DNA from: Silurus meridionalis
Taxonomy: Eukaryota; Chordata; Actinopteri; Siluriformes; Siluridae
Assembly: GCF_014805685.1 (NCBI RefSeq)
Contig: NC_060885.1
Coordinates: 29,045,132 to 29,109,131 of the forward strand
Direction: 5' to 3'
DNA: 64,000 bases
Notes under the pieces: model-generated
Seen by the model: only the letters and a program-made list of their open reading frames with translations
What the model was told of the DNA's origin: nothing
The model's database searches: none
In this document: positions 46,201 through 55,445 of the stretch, one piece after another
Layout of the letters: each line of letters begins with the position of its first letter
Position numbering within the stretch: position 1 is the stretch's first letter
Program-made: the position numbers and the translations under genes

Positions 46201-48614
46201 ACTTTTAATGCCTTCTAAAGTAAAATAAAGAAATAAATCATTAAACCAAGAAAGTCAAATAAAGTAGTACAAAGTAAAAAAACAATTTTACTTACATGAA
46301 CATGCACTAATTGTTTTAATTGAATTGTAAAGTGGAAGAGCCAAAGCCTTCACTGCATTTTGTATGCACTCTGTGAAACAAAATAAGTTGTTTATTAATA
46401 AATAGTTTTAAATGAACTTTCACCAAAGGCAAGCAATGAAAAGGGTTCAAGGCAATTAATGTTTAGATGCTTTTCTGAAGCACCTACCTGGAAATCTGTT
46501 CAGATAAGGAGAAGTTTTCATGAGCATGACCGGCCTTATGATACTGACAACTGAACAAGTGACAACCTCTGGGACAATCCCTACAAAAAGAAAACAAATC
46601 ACCAAAATTTGTAAATAATTGTTTGGTTGACAAGAGTTGGGGTTGGGAAATGACCTTGAAAATTACCTTCTGTTGACCAAAGGCAGAAAGCAAAAAACAT
46701 ACAGATGTTCGAACAGATGACCAAAACTAAATGCATTCTTATGACTGTTTTGCTAGTACCTAAAGAAAGAGAAAAATAATCTTTATGCAATATATTAATT
46801 GGTAATAAAATAAAAAATATACCAAATAGATCTGCTGGAATACCTTTGTTATTCAGCATATTAAAAATATGGCCACAACATCCCAAAGTAAGCAACAATG
46901 CTACTGAGCACAACATCAGAATTGATATATGGAGTGCAGAAAAACCTGTAGGAATGAGGTAATAGATACAATAACAATATTTTTAATGACCTCAATTTAA
47001 TCTTGGACACTGGTTACTCTTTTGATTTCCAAGTACATTGTATAAATCTGTATAAATTTGAAAAGCATTTAAAAACAAAAAAAACAACAGATGGACTGGC
47101 ATTCCCTCCGGCCTTGTGTTCCTGGAAATTCAATGATAGTTAAAGTAATGTTCAGTAGATTATCCACCCAATCTACACTACTTAGCGGTTTTAGCATTGG
47201 TCCTGCTTATGAGAGTAAAAATATTGAAAGGTACTTCCTTAATGTAGTCTTGCAAAATTCCACCAACTAGCTAACTTTCCCATTTTATCCAGGAACCAGG
47301 AAGGGTGGGGTAAATGCATGCTTCATATTCATTAAGGATTTATCTATCTAGGACAAAAATAGCCCCAATATAAAATAATGTCAAAAACATTGCCACCTAA
47401 AAACATTGCTAGGATTTCCCCTGGTTATTATGATTGTATAGCTGAAAATGTTGACATTACCTAGACCTTTCAGTACCACAGTGGCATGTGTGGACATGTT
47501 CCTAATCTGGACCTCACACACAAATTCTCCTTTATCTTCCATCTTTACATCCTTCAGTTTTAGTGAGAGGTTTCCTTTGGGGATTTCAGAAGCAAACAAT
47601 TCAACTCTTCCCTGAAAACGCTCATGTGAGAAGTTGGAAAAAATCTCAGAATCTTTATAAAGCAGGACAAGGACTTTTGGTCTCCTTCAGTTTTTTTCCA
47701 AGTCACTTTCTCCAGCTCTTTGGCTGATAAATGTGAATCTACAGAGCAGTTTAGTATGACATCTTCACCCTTATAGGCAAAAACGGCTCGGTCTGCCCCA
47801 GTCACCACATAATGCTCTACAAAAGTAAGACAGTGACAAAGATAAAATGATGTAATGAATTTATATTGTCCCTAAAAACATGTGAGTAATGAAATATAAA
47901 GTACAAGAAGTATCAAGAGTATTTAAAATAGAAAGAAGGTATGGTTACTTACTGATTTCTTGAATTTTAATAAAGGCTTCACTGGAGATTAGTTGATCAG
48001 TAGTATTAATTTTACATGTGTAAACTCCAGCATCTTCTTTAACTACATTTTTCAGTGAGATAGAGAAATTCCCTTTTAAGACCTCATTCGAGAAAAAGTC
48101 CACTCTGCCACTAAACATCTGACTCTGGAGATCTGGTCTGCTTTTTCCTTGCTGGAAGAGGATCACTAGAGAGTCCATCTTTCTCCATTCCACCTGCAGA
48201 CCTTCCAGAGGCAGTGTGCTTTTAATAAAGCATGGCAGGAGGACTGAGTCTCCCAGCTGAGCCACAAGTGGACCCAGTAAACCATGGATATGGAGACCTG
48301 GAATTAATACCAAAGTACATAAAAAATAAAATGGATTTTACAAAAACATAAATAATTTGTTAAAATGTTTTTTGAATATTTATGATGCTTTAAAAATGAC
48401 AATAACAGAATGATTTTATTCGATGTACTAACATAAAGTTGTTTATGTTAGTACATCGAATGAGATCATTCTGTTATGGTCATTTTTAAAGCATCATAAA
48501 TATTATTAATAGTAATAATCCATAATAAAGTTCATATTATAATAGAATGAGAACCAAAACCTTACCTTCATGTGCGACAGCAAAAATAAATAACAAAACA
48601 CTTAGCAGATACAT
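34164..48614 (-). CDS. Ig-superfamily gene with two V-like domains and at least twelve small, mostly hydrophobic exons (butyrophilin/Skint/B7-like)
   Basis: Exon chain, 5' to 3' on the - strand: signal 48566-48614; V1 47953-48297; Ig2 47461-47816; then 46844-46945, 46667-46759, 46488-46580, 46296-46370, 45575-45676, 43731-43829, 40232-40309, 40002-40103, 36205-36324, 35781-35873, 34374-34457 and 34164-34256. Every junction has AG/GT signals and phase 1, and each small exon is 75-120 bp, divisible by three and free of stops. Most encode one hydrophobic segment. B7/butyrophilin proteins have IgV-IgC plus one membrane span, and Skint proteins have three spans from separate exons. Twelve such exons would make a multi-pass membrane protein, or a menu of alternative spans. 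Ig2 has a one-base frame break. The last exon and the stop codon were not found. Introns hold Tc1, hAT-like, Gypsy and Tigger-like insertions. The gene model is inferred, not proven by transcripts. Confidence 0.7.
34374..34457 (-). CDS. TM-type exon 11
   Basis: 84 bp, phase 1-1, acceptor 'cattatag', donor gtaagt. Core YVTLLVFIHILAATCLY followed by KHPSYLP. The intron to the next exon is only 117 bp. Confidence 0.55.
34744..35070. mobile_element. Short Tigger-like MITE in an intron
   Basis: Starts 'cagtaatcccccgctttacc' and ends '...aagaattactg', with TA at the right side. Inner sequence 'gtggatagcacgatagacca' matches 16509-16528 in the element at 16405-16737. Confidence 0.6.
35280..35745 (+). 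mobile_element. Tc1/mariner 3' fragment
   Basis: The nucleotide sequence from about 35395 ('gacccaaacctgttccagca' onward) is a decayed copy of a common fish Tc1 element. Translated pieces correspond to QHDNAPVHK-like, WSATK-like and the C-terminal block, with many stops. Lies between exons 34374-34457 and 35781-35873. Confidence 0.65.
35781..35873 (-). CDS. TM-type exon 10
   Basis: 93 bp, phase 1-1, acceptor 'ttttttcccccag', donor gtacta. Core CLVTAAFLVIAYGTYMC, then basic and acidic residues RYKNIFREEK, a good stop-transfer pattern with the charged tail inside. Confidence 0.7.
36205..36324 (-). CDS. TM-type exon 9
   Basis: 120 bp, the longest of the set, phase 1-1, acceptor 'caatttcag', donor gtgagt. 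Core VGFICAWLVVLYLACC, then strongly basic RGHRRGCCTHWRK. The same frame stays open upstream to another AG at about 36405, so an extended form is possible. Confidence 0.7.
36514..37250 (+). pseudogene. Gag relic with SCAN-like domain and CCHC knuckle
   Basis: The frame from 36514 carries LLPLLSGEAQLAGQQLP and DDLKRAILQRVGRTLEQ. After frameshifts, 36719-36905 encodes CWRWLRDEDRR and VLEQFIARLLPRKAEWVQ then ETVEKAVQLAEDHL, the pattern of the SCAN dimerisation domain known to derive from Gmr1-type gag. At 37148-37200 another frame has CWRCGEPRHFLDQC, a C-x2-C-x4-H-x4-C zinc knuckle. No single frame spans it. Confidence 0.8.
37350..38103 (+). pseudogene. Integrase relic
   Basis: Begins within the catalytic core (VDYATRYPEAVPL at about 37365-37410), then GIPKEILTDQGTAFMSQTL (second catalytic Asp region) and SIRTSVYHPQTDGLVKRF (normally ending with the catalytic Glu region). 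A stop follows at 37606. 37876-38103 encodes the C-terminal DNA-binding part with QFSPGDIVLVLLP and LLAKWQGPFEVTRRVGDVDY. The zinc-binding N-terminus is missing. Confidence 0.8.
38262..39000 (+). pseudogene. Reverse transcriptase relic
   Basis: Contains VVREELQAMLDMGVVEESHS, SPVVLVPKIDESVRFSVYY, FYSTLDLTKGYWQIPL (first catalytic Asp), and LHQFVTLPFGLFGAP. The YxDD block that should follow is removed by a short deletion before YSNDWQRHLQHL. There is a stop at 38547-38549. Follows the integrase region directly. Confidence 0.85.
38960..39530 (+). pseudogene. RNase H relic
   Basis: The connection segment KVRRFLGLAGYYRRFIPMF is followed by FVLQTDASDRGLGAVLSQV (catalytic Asp of RNase H) and ESRYSTIER. 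A stop at 39316-39318 and a frame change follow; the end of the region lies near 39500. Confidence 0.85.
39572..39876 (+). repeat. 3' LTR of the Gmr1-type element
   Basis: 305 bases, TGTGGCAGCGGGG... to ...CCTCCCACA. 'aataaa' at 39799-39804. Its first 13 bases recur at 36496, where the 5' LTR should be. Confidence 0.85.
40002..40103 (-). CDS. TM-type exon 8
   Basis: 102 bp, phase 1-1, acceptor 'tattttacag', donor gtaagt. Starts FYVTL like other members of the set that begin Gly-Phe across the junction. Core SSVIVAILSLSEICIYVIF with one buried Glu. Confidence 0.7.
40232..40309 (-). CDS. TM-type exon 7
   Basis: 78 bp, phase 1-1, acceptor 'taccttcag', donor gtaaga. VPPLIMGMMMVFTL then polar QKYFFQGKPFD. 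Shorter hydrophobic part than its neighbours. 128 bp from exon 8. Confidence 0.55.
40577..41850. mobile_element. hAT-like non-autonomous element with a nested MITE
   Basis: The left end 'caggggtgtcaaactcaggc' and 'ccgcgggtcaaatctggccc', and near the right end 'tcggcccgcaacctaaagtg' with 'gagtttgagtt', fit a widespread vertebrate hAT-type repeat. Inside, 40910-41505 is a separate piece with inverted ends 'tattttccagactataagtc' and 'atagtccggaaattacggta'. No transposase frame. Confidence 0.55.
41865..42300 (+). mobile_element. Tc1/mariner fragment 1
   Basis: Transposase pieces SDESHFLFHHVNRQEYVHG and HQDKAHIPTSTFFQEWF are recognisable. Nucleotides follow a common fish Tc1 element with many substitutions. 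Confidence 0.65.
42840..43395 (+). mobile_element. Tc1/mariner fragment 2
   Basis: 'ccaaggcttctgtaattgct', 'catcagaactagaccatgga' with 'gtaatggaagaaggt', and 'cagcaggataatgctctctg' align in order with the same common fish Tc1 element, with an internal deletion. Non-functional. Confidence 0.65.
43731..43829 (-). CDS. TM-type exon 6
   Basis: 99 bp, phase 1-1, acceptor 'ccttttaaacag', donor gtgagt. FNGVW start, core IRLIVSLDLLNTALFGLLL with a central Asp, polar end SSTKDYFE. Confidence 0.7.
44100..44815. repeat. MITE-like repeat, copy 1
   Basis: Shares 'tttcctggctctcacacacc' and 'acagatgtaggctagttta' with the reverse complement of 54560-54620, and the outer 'gaagtacaaaaactttgtta' and 'aagaatgtgtgtacttttgc' motifs with 53716-54797. 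Contains an (ATC)n run at 44505-44527. Confidence 0.6.
45575..45676 (-). CDS. TM-type exon 5
   Basis: 102 bp, phase 1-1, acceptor 'gatcatttag', donor gtaagg. Starts FFANIG; core AGCIVIILTLIALVSFI. One of the clearest membrane spans. Confidence 0.75.
46296..46370 (-). CDS. Small exon 4 (weakly hydrophobic)
   Basis: 75 bp, phase 1-1, acceptor 'tttgtttcacag', donor gtaagt. Encodes IQNAVKALALPLYNSIKTIS, which is amphipathic rather than a good span. Might be a loop or a re-entrant segment, or not an exon. Confidence 0.45.
46488..46580 (-). CDS. TM-type exon 3
   Basis: 93 bp, phase 1-1, acceptor 'ctttttgtag', donor gtaggt. VVTCSVVSIIRPVMLM is hydrophobic but contains Arg-Pro. Confidence 0.55.
46667..46759 (-). 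CDS. TM-type exon 2
   Basis: 93 bp, phase 1-1, acceptor 'ttctctttctttag', donor gtaatt. Core HLVLVICSNICMFFAFCLW after a basic start (SKTVIR). Confidence 0.7.
46844..46945 (-). CDS. TM-type exon 1
   Basis: 102 bp, phase 1-1, acceptor at 46946-46947 (AG), donor gtattc. Starts FSALH; core ILMLCSVALLLTLGCCGHIF. It is where the single span of a butyrophilin or B7 protein would be. Confidence 0.75.
47461..47816 (-). CDS. Second Ig exon (V-like) with a one-base frame break
   Basis: 356 bp between AG and GT, phase 1-1 if one base is restored. Ig landmarks: GEDVILNC (first Cys), VTWKK (Trp), and after the break EIPKGNLSLKLKDVKMEDKG then FVCEV (second Cys with the D-x-G-x-(Y/F)-x-C pattern). The frame changes at the A run complementary to 47675-47678, where four A stand and five would keep the frame. 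Sequons NCS, NLS and NMS are present. Likely an extracellular domain next to the membrane. Confidence 0.75.
47953..48297 (-). CDS. First Ig exon (V-set)
   Basis: 345 bp, fully open, phase 1-1, donor gtaagt. VAQLGDSVLLPCF (first Cys), GLQVEWRKMD (Trp), GRVDFFSNEVLKGNFSISL and KEDAGVYTCKI (second Cys) make a complete V-set fold of the butyrophilin/MOG/B7 type. Sequons NFS and NTT. Expected to be the outermost domain and the ligand-contact face, by analogy with the family. Confidence 0.88.
48375..48504. repeat. Near-perfect 63-bp inverted repeat (hairpin) in intron 1
   Basis: Arms 48375-48437 and 48442-48504 are reverse complements with three mismatches and a four-base loop (GTTG). It lies between the signal exon and V1 of the Ig gene, and no such palindrome is seen in the matching intron of the upstream copy (61425-61642). 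Could be a tiny palindromic transposon, a cruciform or a small-RNA precursor. Confidence 0.9.
48566..48614 (-). CDS. Signal-peptide exon of the Ig/multi-TM gene
   Basis: ATG at 48614 gives MYLLSVLLFIFAVAHE, a typical signal peptide, ending in phase 1 at a gtaagg donor. The duplicated exon at 61643-61700 has the same ending (AVGHE), which supports both. Confidence 0.85.
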
Positions 48615-49165
48615 CTAATAATTTTTTTTTTTTTACTTTAGTTTCAGTCTAATTGGACTTGACATGACTGAGTTTGAATGTACCTGAATTATTCTAAAAG
48701 TATTATACTATTAGAAGCATGCATAAACCAGTACAGCCAGTTTGATAGAAGGAAAGCAGACAGCAGACGAGTGCTAAAGCATTTATCTGTAGATGATGGT
48801 TTTCCATTGCTTTGATGAAAAATGCAGGTTCATGAGTCACAGTAACACAAATACAGAATCAATTTATTAATGCAAAAATATTTAATTTTACCAAGCAAAT
48901 CTCTATTTGGTACAAATGTAACCTAATAATAACATGTTATGTCTTTCTGAGAAATCCACTCCTATAATCTTTGTAAATATGTATGCAAATTATTTATGGT
49001 TGCCAGTCTAGTTCTACTTGGCATACATATTGGCACTGCATATTTTGTGATCTGTAAAAGTACATCGAATGCTTTAGTCCCTGCTCGATACTGTTTAGCA
49101 TTTCTTATTGGGAATATTCATGTTACTGTGTGATTGCATTCCTTAATAAAGTCCAGTGAAGTCCA
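48615..49165 (-). promoter_or_regulatory. Upstream region conserved with the second Ig copy
   Basis: Blocks shared with 61701-62250: 'ggcactgcatattttgtgat' at 49032 versus 'gggcactacatattttatat' at 62122, and a 'cctta...gtccagtg' motif at about 49141 versus 62208. The duplication therefore includes about 0.5 kb of 5' flank, probably with the promoter. No TATA box can be assigned. Confidence 0.45.
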
Positions 49166-51699
49166 GTATTTAAAATAAACTACAATAATGTCAATAAGCT
49201 GCTAATAATTTTCACCACATAAATACTAAAATAGCCAAAATTATTGCTTGTTACCACTTGTATTCACAAAAGAAGTGATGTACATTGCTATAGACCTGCT
49301 AGGCTTGGGCTTTCGCCTAGTAGAATAGTGCAGGGGATTTTAACATGAACGCCCAGTTATTGAGCAGCTGGGTTGGTGCGGAAGAAAGAGAATTGGGAAA
49401 GGATGCAGTAGGCATATAAAAGAGAGCATGCAAACAAGCAAACAAATCATTGTACATGCACATTAATGCCTGTGTATGTAGCATGCCCAAAAGCAAAAAG
49501 GAAACCTAATTAAATACAGAGGACTTCTGGTAGAGAAAGTTTTTAAATGTCCTGAACACACCTGGTCTTACCCTTCTTGCTTAATAATGTATGCAAAGGT
49601 AAGCAAAGGCTTATGGGCATAAAGGCTTTGTTTCAGACTCTCAAAGTCTCCTGATGACTAGGTTTGTCCTTCAAAAAAAGAAGTTGCTTCAGCCAACATA
49701 CATCTGACTTTTGTATGTAAGCGCTTCTCATTGAAGAGCACACCTCAACAACAATGAAACACTAATGAACTGACGTTTAAATTGAGCATGGGTTCCTTTC
49801 TGCGTTTCTCCTAAGGTTTCTTCCTCATGCCATCTCAGGGAGTATTTCCTTTCCTTGTGAAGCTGTTTTGAGAGAATGTCCATTGCTAATAGTCTTATAC
49901 AAAAAAATGTGTTGAATAATCAGTCCGAAATGTACCTGGAGCATTTTAAAGCCAAATGGAATTACTGTACATTGCAGAAAATATAATTTCTTATATAAAA
50001 TAAGTTGAAATACATTTCTGATGCATTAGGAGCTTTTCTTATGTTCCAACTCCAATTTTAAACAAACCTGAGATATCCACTTGAAATTTGGTTCGTTTTG
50101 CAGAATTCTTTTACCATCTCAGTGTCATGTACTGCGGTGATCACCCGAAGCTTTTATCATAAGTTCTTTTTAGGTGAGTCTGAAATGCATGCAGAGTTTC
50201 TTGAGCTAAGCCACAATTCTCAATGTACCCTTCAGATACTCTCAACATAGTCCAGCACATTACATGGAACTCATTTCATAGTGTTTGAACTGTAATTCAG
50301 CTGGGCTAATCGCTAAGGTCAACACATACTGAAAAAATACTACATAACCCTGTCCATATTCAACTATTTTCTCTATCTAGAAAAGAAACACTTGCAAAAC
50401 ATTCACTTTAAAGGCCGATGTTTTTGCTCTAGGGCGCTTTGTGACTTTGTGGCCAAAATTTGAAAATTAACATTAGAAAGGAGGTTAGATCTCTGATTGG
50501 TCTACACTATTCTAGAAAGAGTTTTACCAGAGCTGTGATCTTGTGTTGTGATCTTACATAGTGGAATCACCTAAGGGAAAAGAGCTGCTGGACACATTAG
50601 TGTTAACAAGTATTTTTTTTTTCTAGGCTTAGTCTTGGGTAGGGGACCTGCACAGTCAACTAAATTATTAGAGTGCATTAGAGCTTGTTGGTACAAACAG
50701 ACGATTAGAAGTAGCGCCACAGTGTGGATTGATGGAAGTCACTAATGCATGAACCCACAAGCAGTATTTGCATGGATAAACTCAGAATTTCTTTATTACA
50801 TTTTCTTTTATATTTCTTACATTGTTTAGGACAATTGTAATTAATAAACAATTATTGAAGTGTTCACAGTGTGATTCATTATTTTTATGTGATTATTGGT
50901 ATAGCCAGTAAGAAAGAATCATCTATTAAATACAAGCTAAAACATATGAGATACATTTAATGTCAAGGAAAGTTAGAAATAAAGCTAAGTTTGTTCGGTC
51001 ATATTAATTTACTTAACACTTGAGGCTAAATAAGTGAACTAATTATGTTTTAAGCAATGTTTATTAAATTGCTTACACACAAAGAATTGAATGGAAAGCA
51101 ATAACTATTAAAGTCTGCATGCCTCTCAGCAAAACAAGATTTTACCCCAATTCTACAGGCTGAAGTGAAAACCTCTTACACTAATGGCCAAATGAATGTG
51201 TAGAACATCACACAGCCCAATTTAGGATTTATTTATTTATTTACTTACTTACTTATTCATTTTAGTATGATTCTGCTTCTGATTAAACTCGTTTCAGAGT
51301 AATCAGTAGCGATAGAACATTTGTGGCACTTCATTAAAGAGGAAATCTGAAAGAATCTGAAAGTGCATTTAAGAAGCTCATCTGTCCAGGAGACAGAGAT
51401 TCGTATGCGACATACATATGCAAATTGAAATCTGTGAAATATGTACACTGAGCAAAAACAAAATGTAATGTTCTTAGTATCAGTTTTTCTCAGTATTTCA
51501 GTTTTTCTTTTTTTTTTTTATACCAAAAAAATGTATATCAGAAATTTAAATTAAAATAATTTTCAAACAATCAAAATTATTTATGCACTAAACTAAAAAT
51601 GTAACTTAAAAATTCAAAATACAAAAAGAAATAACAAAATAAGAACTTGAATTTTTATTTAAAACTTTACGCCCGGAGGCTTGTAAAGTCAGAGTGAAG
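49166..51699. other. No gene seen
   Basis: AT-rich spacer between the two Ig copies. A short ATTT/ACTT run occurs at 51228-51256. 49790-49910 vaguely resembles the repeat at 19440. No coding region supported. Confidence 0.45.
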
Positions 51700-52030
51700 T
51701 ACAAGTTGGACCATTGAGGAATTTGGTTGCAATATTATGCTGTTCACTAGGCTTAATACTTATGCTAGATGAGCGAGTCTCTACCAAGAATTATTGCACC
51801 ATTCTGGAGGACTTTGTTTACTCAATGTGCTCACAGAGCAGGATGATTAACAGAAGAGATAGAGTGAAACATGAATGTGAAATTGAAAATCTCCCCTGGC
51901 CTGCACAATCACCAAATCTCAACATTATGAACCCACATTGGGTTTCGGAGAGAGACGAGTCAAGAAACGTTTTCCTGAGAATGGCTCAAAATCCCACTGA
52001 ATTTTACGCTACAATAAATTATTGAGGTTT
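51700..52030 (+). mobile_element. Tc1/mariner relic
   Basis: The frame to 52022 includes LPWPAQSPNLNIMNPHWV, a decayed form of the transposase block around the third catalytic acidic residue, followed by the usual C-terminal stretch. The upstream part is lost. Confidence 0.65.
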
Positions 52031-53715
52031 AAAACCTGGTGTTTAAGTTTCATAGTTGTTTCATTGCCCTCTACCTAAGTTCACACATATATTACCCATA
52101 AATAATTAAGTCCTCAGAGTAGCAGAACCAAATAACATTGAGGTTAGGATGTGAGTTTCTATGTGAGGACCTGTTTAATTTGTTTTGGGGTTAAGCAAAT
52201 ACTTTATTATAGTCGAATTTGTGACAGTAAAACATTTTTCCATTAGAGCTGACTGGGCAAGCCAAACCGGTTTGCAAAGCAAAGTTTCAGCACGGGAACA
52301 TAAAAAAAAAAAAAAAAAAAAACTCATGCACAAATGCATAATAATACATGATCCTAGCAGCAGAACAAATGTAACACATCTAATAAAAACCATAGTTATT
52401 ATTAGTGGTTAAAGCACACCAGTTAGCAACACAATTGATAATTTTTTGCTAAGTCAAAATAAAGGTATTCAAGCTAAGATTTAAGGGTCCAGTACTTCTG
52501 AATATATGCCTCAGCGGCCAGTTGTAGTATTGCAGCTTGACATAATGCAAGCCTTCAATTTGAATTGTGAAAGGAGAGTCGAAGTCTATTTTGGCCAAGT
52601 TACGATTGTTAAATGTTAAAATACAAAAACCAGCTTCCTTTAACGGGGGTACCAAAACAATCACTGACTATCAATGAATTAGAAAAATGGCACACAAGAT
52701 GAAATTGGCACAAATGGTGGATTTTGCATTGAGAACTTTCTTGGATCTGATTCTGAAATCAAGATTTGCCTTCTCTGCCTCCAACTCCATGCTGCAGATA
52801 GTTAACTGCAGCTCCTTATACTGTATCTTAAAATACATCAGGCACATGTTACCACAGGCCATGGGACCAGACAAGATAAGGTTTCTGTAACACTGTCATC
52901 ATCCTAAGCAATCAAAATTTTGAGGAATTACGTGGAAAACCTTCTGTTCTCCCAGCTTAACTAAAAGAATTTGTTTAAGCTCCATGTCAACCATGTGCTT
53001 TAGAAAAGGAATGCAATATTATTTTGTAACAGGTTCTTATACCTACAGGCCTGAATCTGCTCTAGGGTAAGTCAACAAAGAAACGACTGCAAATAAAATC
53101 GAGCCATGCAGCATGTTAGAACAGCTTCACAGGGAAAAAAGCCACAGGCAAAAAAGCCCCTCTAATGTGAGTTTTGACAACTCCCCTATTTTTTATCGCA
53201 CTGCTAGTTTTGGGGTCTGGGGAATAGTGCAGTGTTAATAACAAAAGCTGGGGAATGAAGATACTTTGGAACTGGGAACCTCTTACAGTTACACAATAAT
53301 ACATATTTATAGACTTTTTTGTACAATATACACAATTCATGCACAGACACTTTACATAAAATAAACAGTTTAAACAAGTGGCAAGTTAAAGAACATCTGA
53401 TGCTTTTTGGTCTCCAAAAAAGAAAACTAGATGGCACAAAATCAAAGATTATAAGATATGGTCTTACTGCCATGATAACTAAACCTACCTGTAGACATGT
53501 AAAAATTACTACATGAAGGTATTTATGTGCACTTGTTGACCTGTTTCATACTTCCTAGGGGTTGCATCACATGATGTTACAGTGTTGAGTAATGATACAA
53601 ACAATAAAACATTATGAAATGCAAAGCATTAACATGAAAACAAAACAAATAATAGAAACAATTAGTCTGTTTAGCAAAAAGAAAGCTTTTTACAGATGCC
53701 TATCTAAAGTACTCA
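52031..53715. other. No certain gene
   Basis: Poly-A run at 52302-52321. 52450-52880 has short overlapping open frames on both strands and looks less random than its surroundings, but I recognise no family. Confidence 0.4.
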
Positions 53716-54797
53716 GCTGAAATCAGCCCATGGGAAGCGGCAAAAGTACACACATTCTTCATTTAAATAGAAGTACAAATACGCATTTTAAAAGACTCTG
53801 GTATACGTTGACTCAAATATTCAAATATTAAAATATAATTACACATTTTAACTGTTCCAAATGTACCTTAAATTAATGATTTTGAAGATTTCAATACTCT
53901 AATCAACATGTGCATGAAAAAATATGGATGCTTTATGCAAATGTTTGTTTAATATTAGTGCAATCCAACATAGAGCATGTAGGCAAATTATTCTTGGGAA
54001 TTGGTTTATATTAAACTAGACATTACGAGCCTCCTATTAATATATTTCTTACGTCTGTGAAGCAAATATTTACTGAGATTCAGGTTTTATTTATGTCTGT
54101 GAAAAGAGATGACAGACAGAGACGGCAGAGAGCGCCCCCTGTCTGTTTTATTTGATTTAAAAAAGAAAAGCATTTTGTTGGTAATATGAGTGTATACAAA
54201 TTAGAGTAGAATGTTGTATTGTTCTTATTTGTATGACAAGAAAAGACAGAGTAATTTATGTTTGTTTCAGCGTTATGAGAAAAAAAAAAAAGGCCACAAA
54301 ACGAGCCAGTCATTTGTGCGCATCATGGCAGATTCCAGTGCTGATTTGAGACTTGGCGCATTTTTACACTCCTAATTAACATATTAATACAAAACGAATT
54401 TCAAATTGTGTTACCTAATAAATGTATCAAGGCTGAACATCCACCATATAGAACACAAGCAGAGAAAAGATGATGATAATCAGGAATATCTCTTTTTTCA
54501 GTCATGTTTACATCACGGACGTTAACCCAATACTTCTTGTTGCTCTCTGATTTGCTTATTGTTTGCTTCGTAAACTAGCCTACATCTGTGGTGTGTGGGA
54601 GCCAGGAAATGATAAACCAGTGGTATAATAAAAAAGCCGTACAATGACAGGAAATATTGACATATCACCAAATAGATTAAAACTATAGTAACAAGCTTAT
54701 TTTGAAAATGTAAGAAATATCGATATGTGTGCAAAAAATGTAGAGTGAAAGTAAAAAGTCAAAGTATTCGTACTTTGTTACTTCCCACCTCTGCAGC
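53716..54797. repeat. MITE-like repeat, copy 2 (inverted relative to 44100-44815)
   Basis: Ends 'cggcaaaagtacacacattc' at the left and 'tacgta/tactttgttacttc'-like sequence at the right. The interior matches copy 1 in reverse orientation. A target site could not be fixed. Confidence 0.55.
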
Positions 54798-55445
54798 ACA
54801 CTAAGTCAGTAAAATGATGACAAGCATATGTTCAGTGCTTCATGGAAAGGGGCGTGTGAGGTTTTTGCTTATACCTGTTGGGTGATTAACGCCATCTGCT
54901 GGCAAGGAGAAGAGACTACACTTCAGCAAAAGAATACTTCAATAAACTGTTCTTTTCGAAAAGGAATTAGCAGTGAAGTCCAATTATAATATGTGGTTCC
55001 ACATCACTACCAATATATTTATAGTGCCACAGTGTTTTCCTTTCTGTCCTTGACGAATTGTTGCGAACACAATAAATGCAGTGGCACATACAAGCTTCTT
55101 GTTGGTACTAAACTGAATTTCTATTCAATTTTTTGTTTAACAGAAAAAGGCACGTTATGTGAGCTACTTTAGACTATTAAAGCCAGCTTGTTCCATTTAC
55201 TTACAGTGAGCAGGTTGCAAACACTGAATAACTATATGATAAGGACATTTTTCCAGAAATGGAATAATTCTAGAAATACTATTATAAACTGATGAAATAA
55301 TTATTATAGAAATTAAATTTAAATAAATTAAGGCAACCCAGGTGAGAGCTTAGATCATTTATCATATCACTAATGCTTTCTTGATATTAACTTAATTGAA
55401 ATGCAATGTTGTAAAAAAATCCTGTTGATTAAGAAGTGTAAAATA
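54798..55445. other. No gene seen
   Basis: AT-rich spacer, nothing recognised. Confidence 0.4.

Noticed and set aside
52449..52890. Overlapping open frames on both strands that look semi-structured
   Set aside because: No motif, splice pattern or family recognised; a function would be invention. An old processed pseudogene remains possible.
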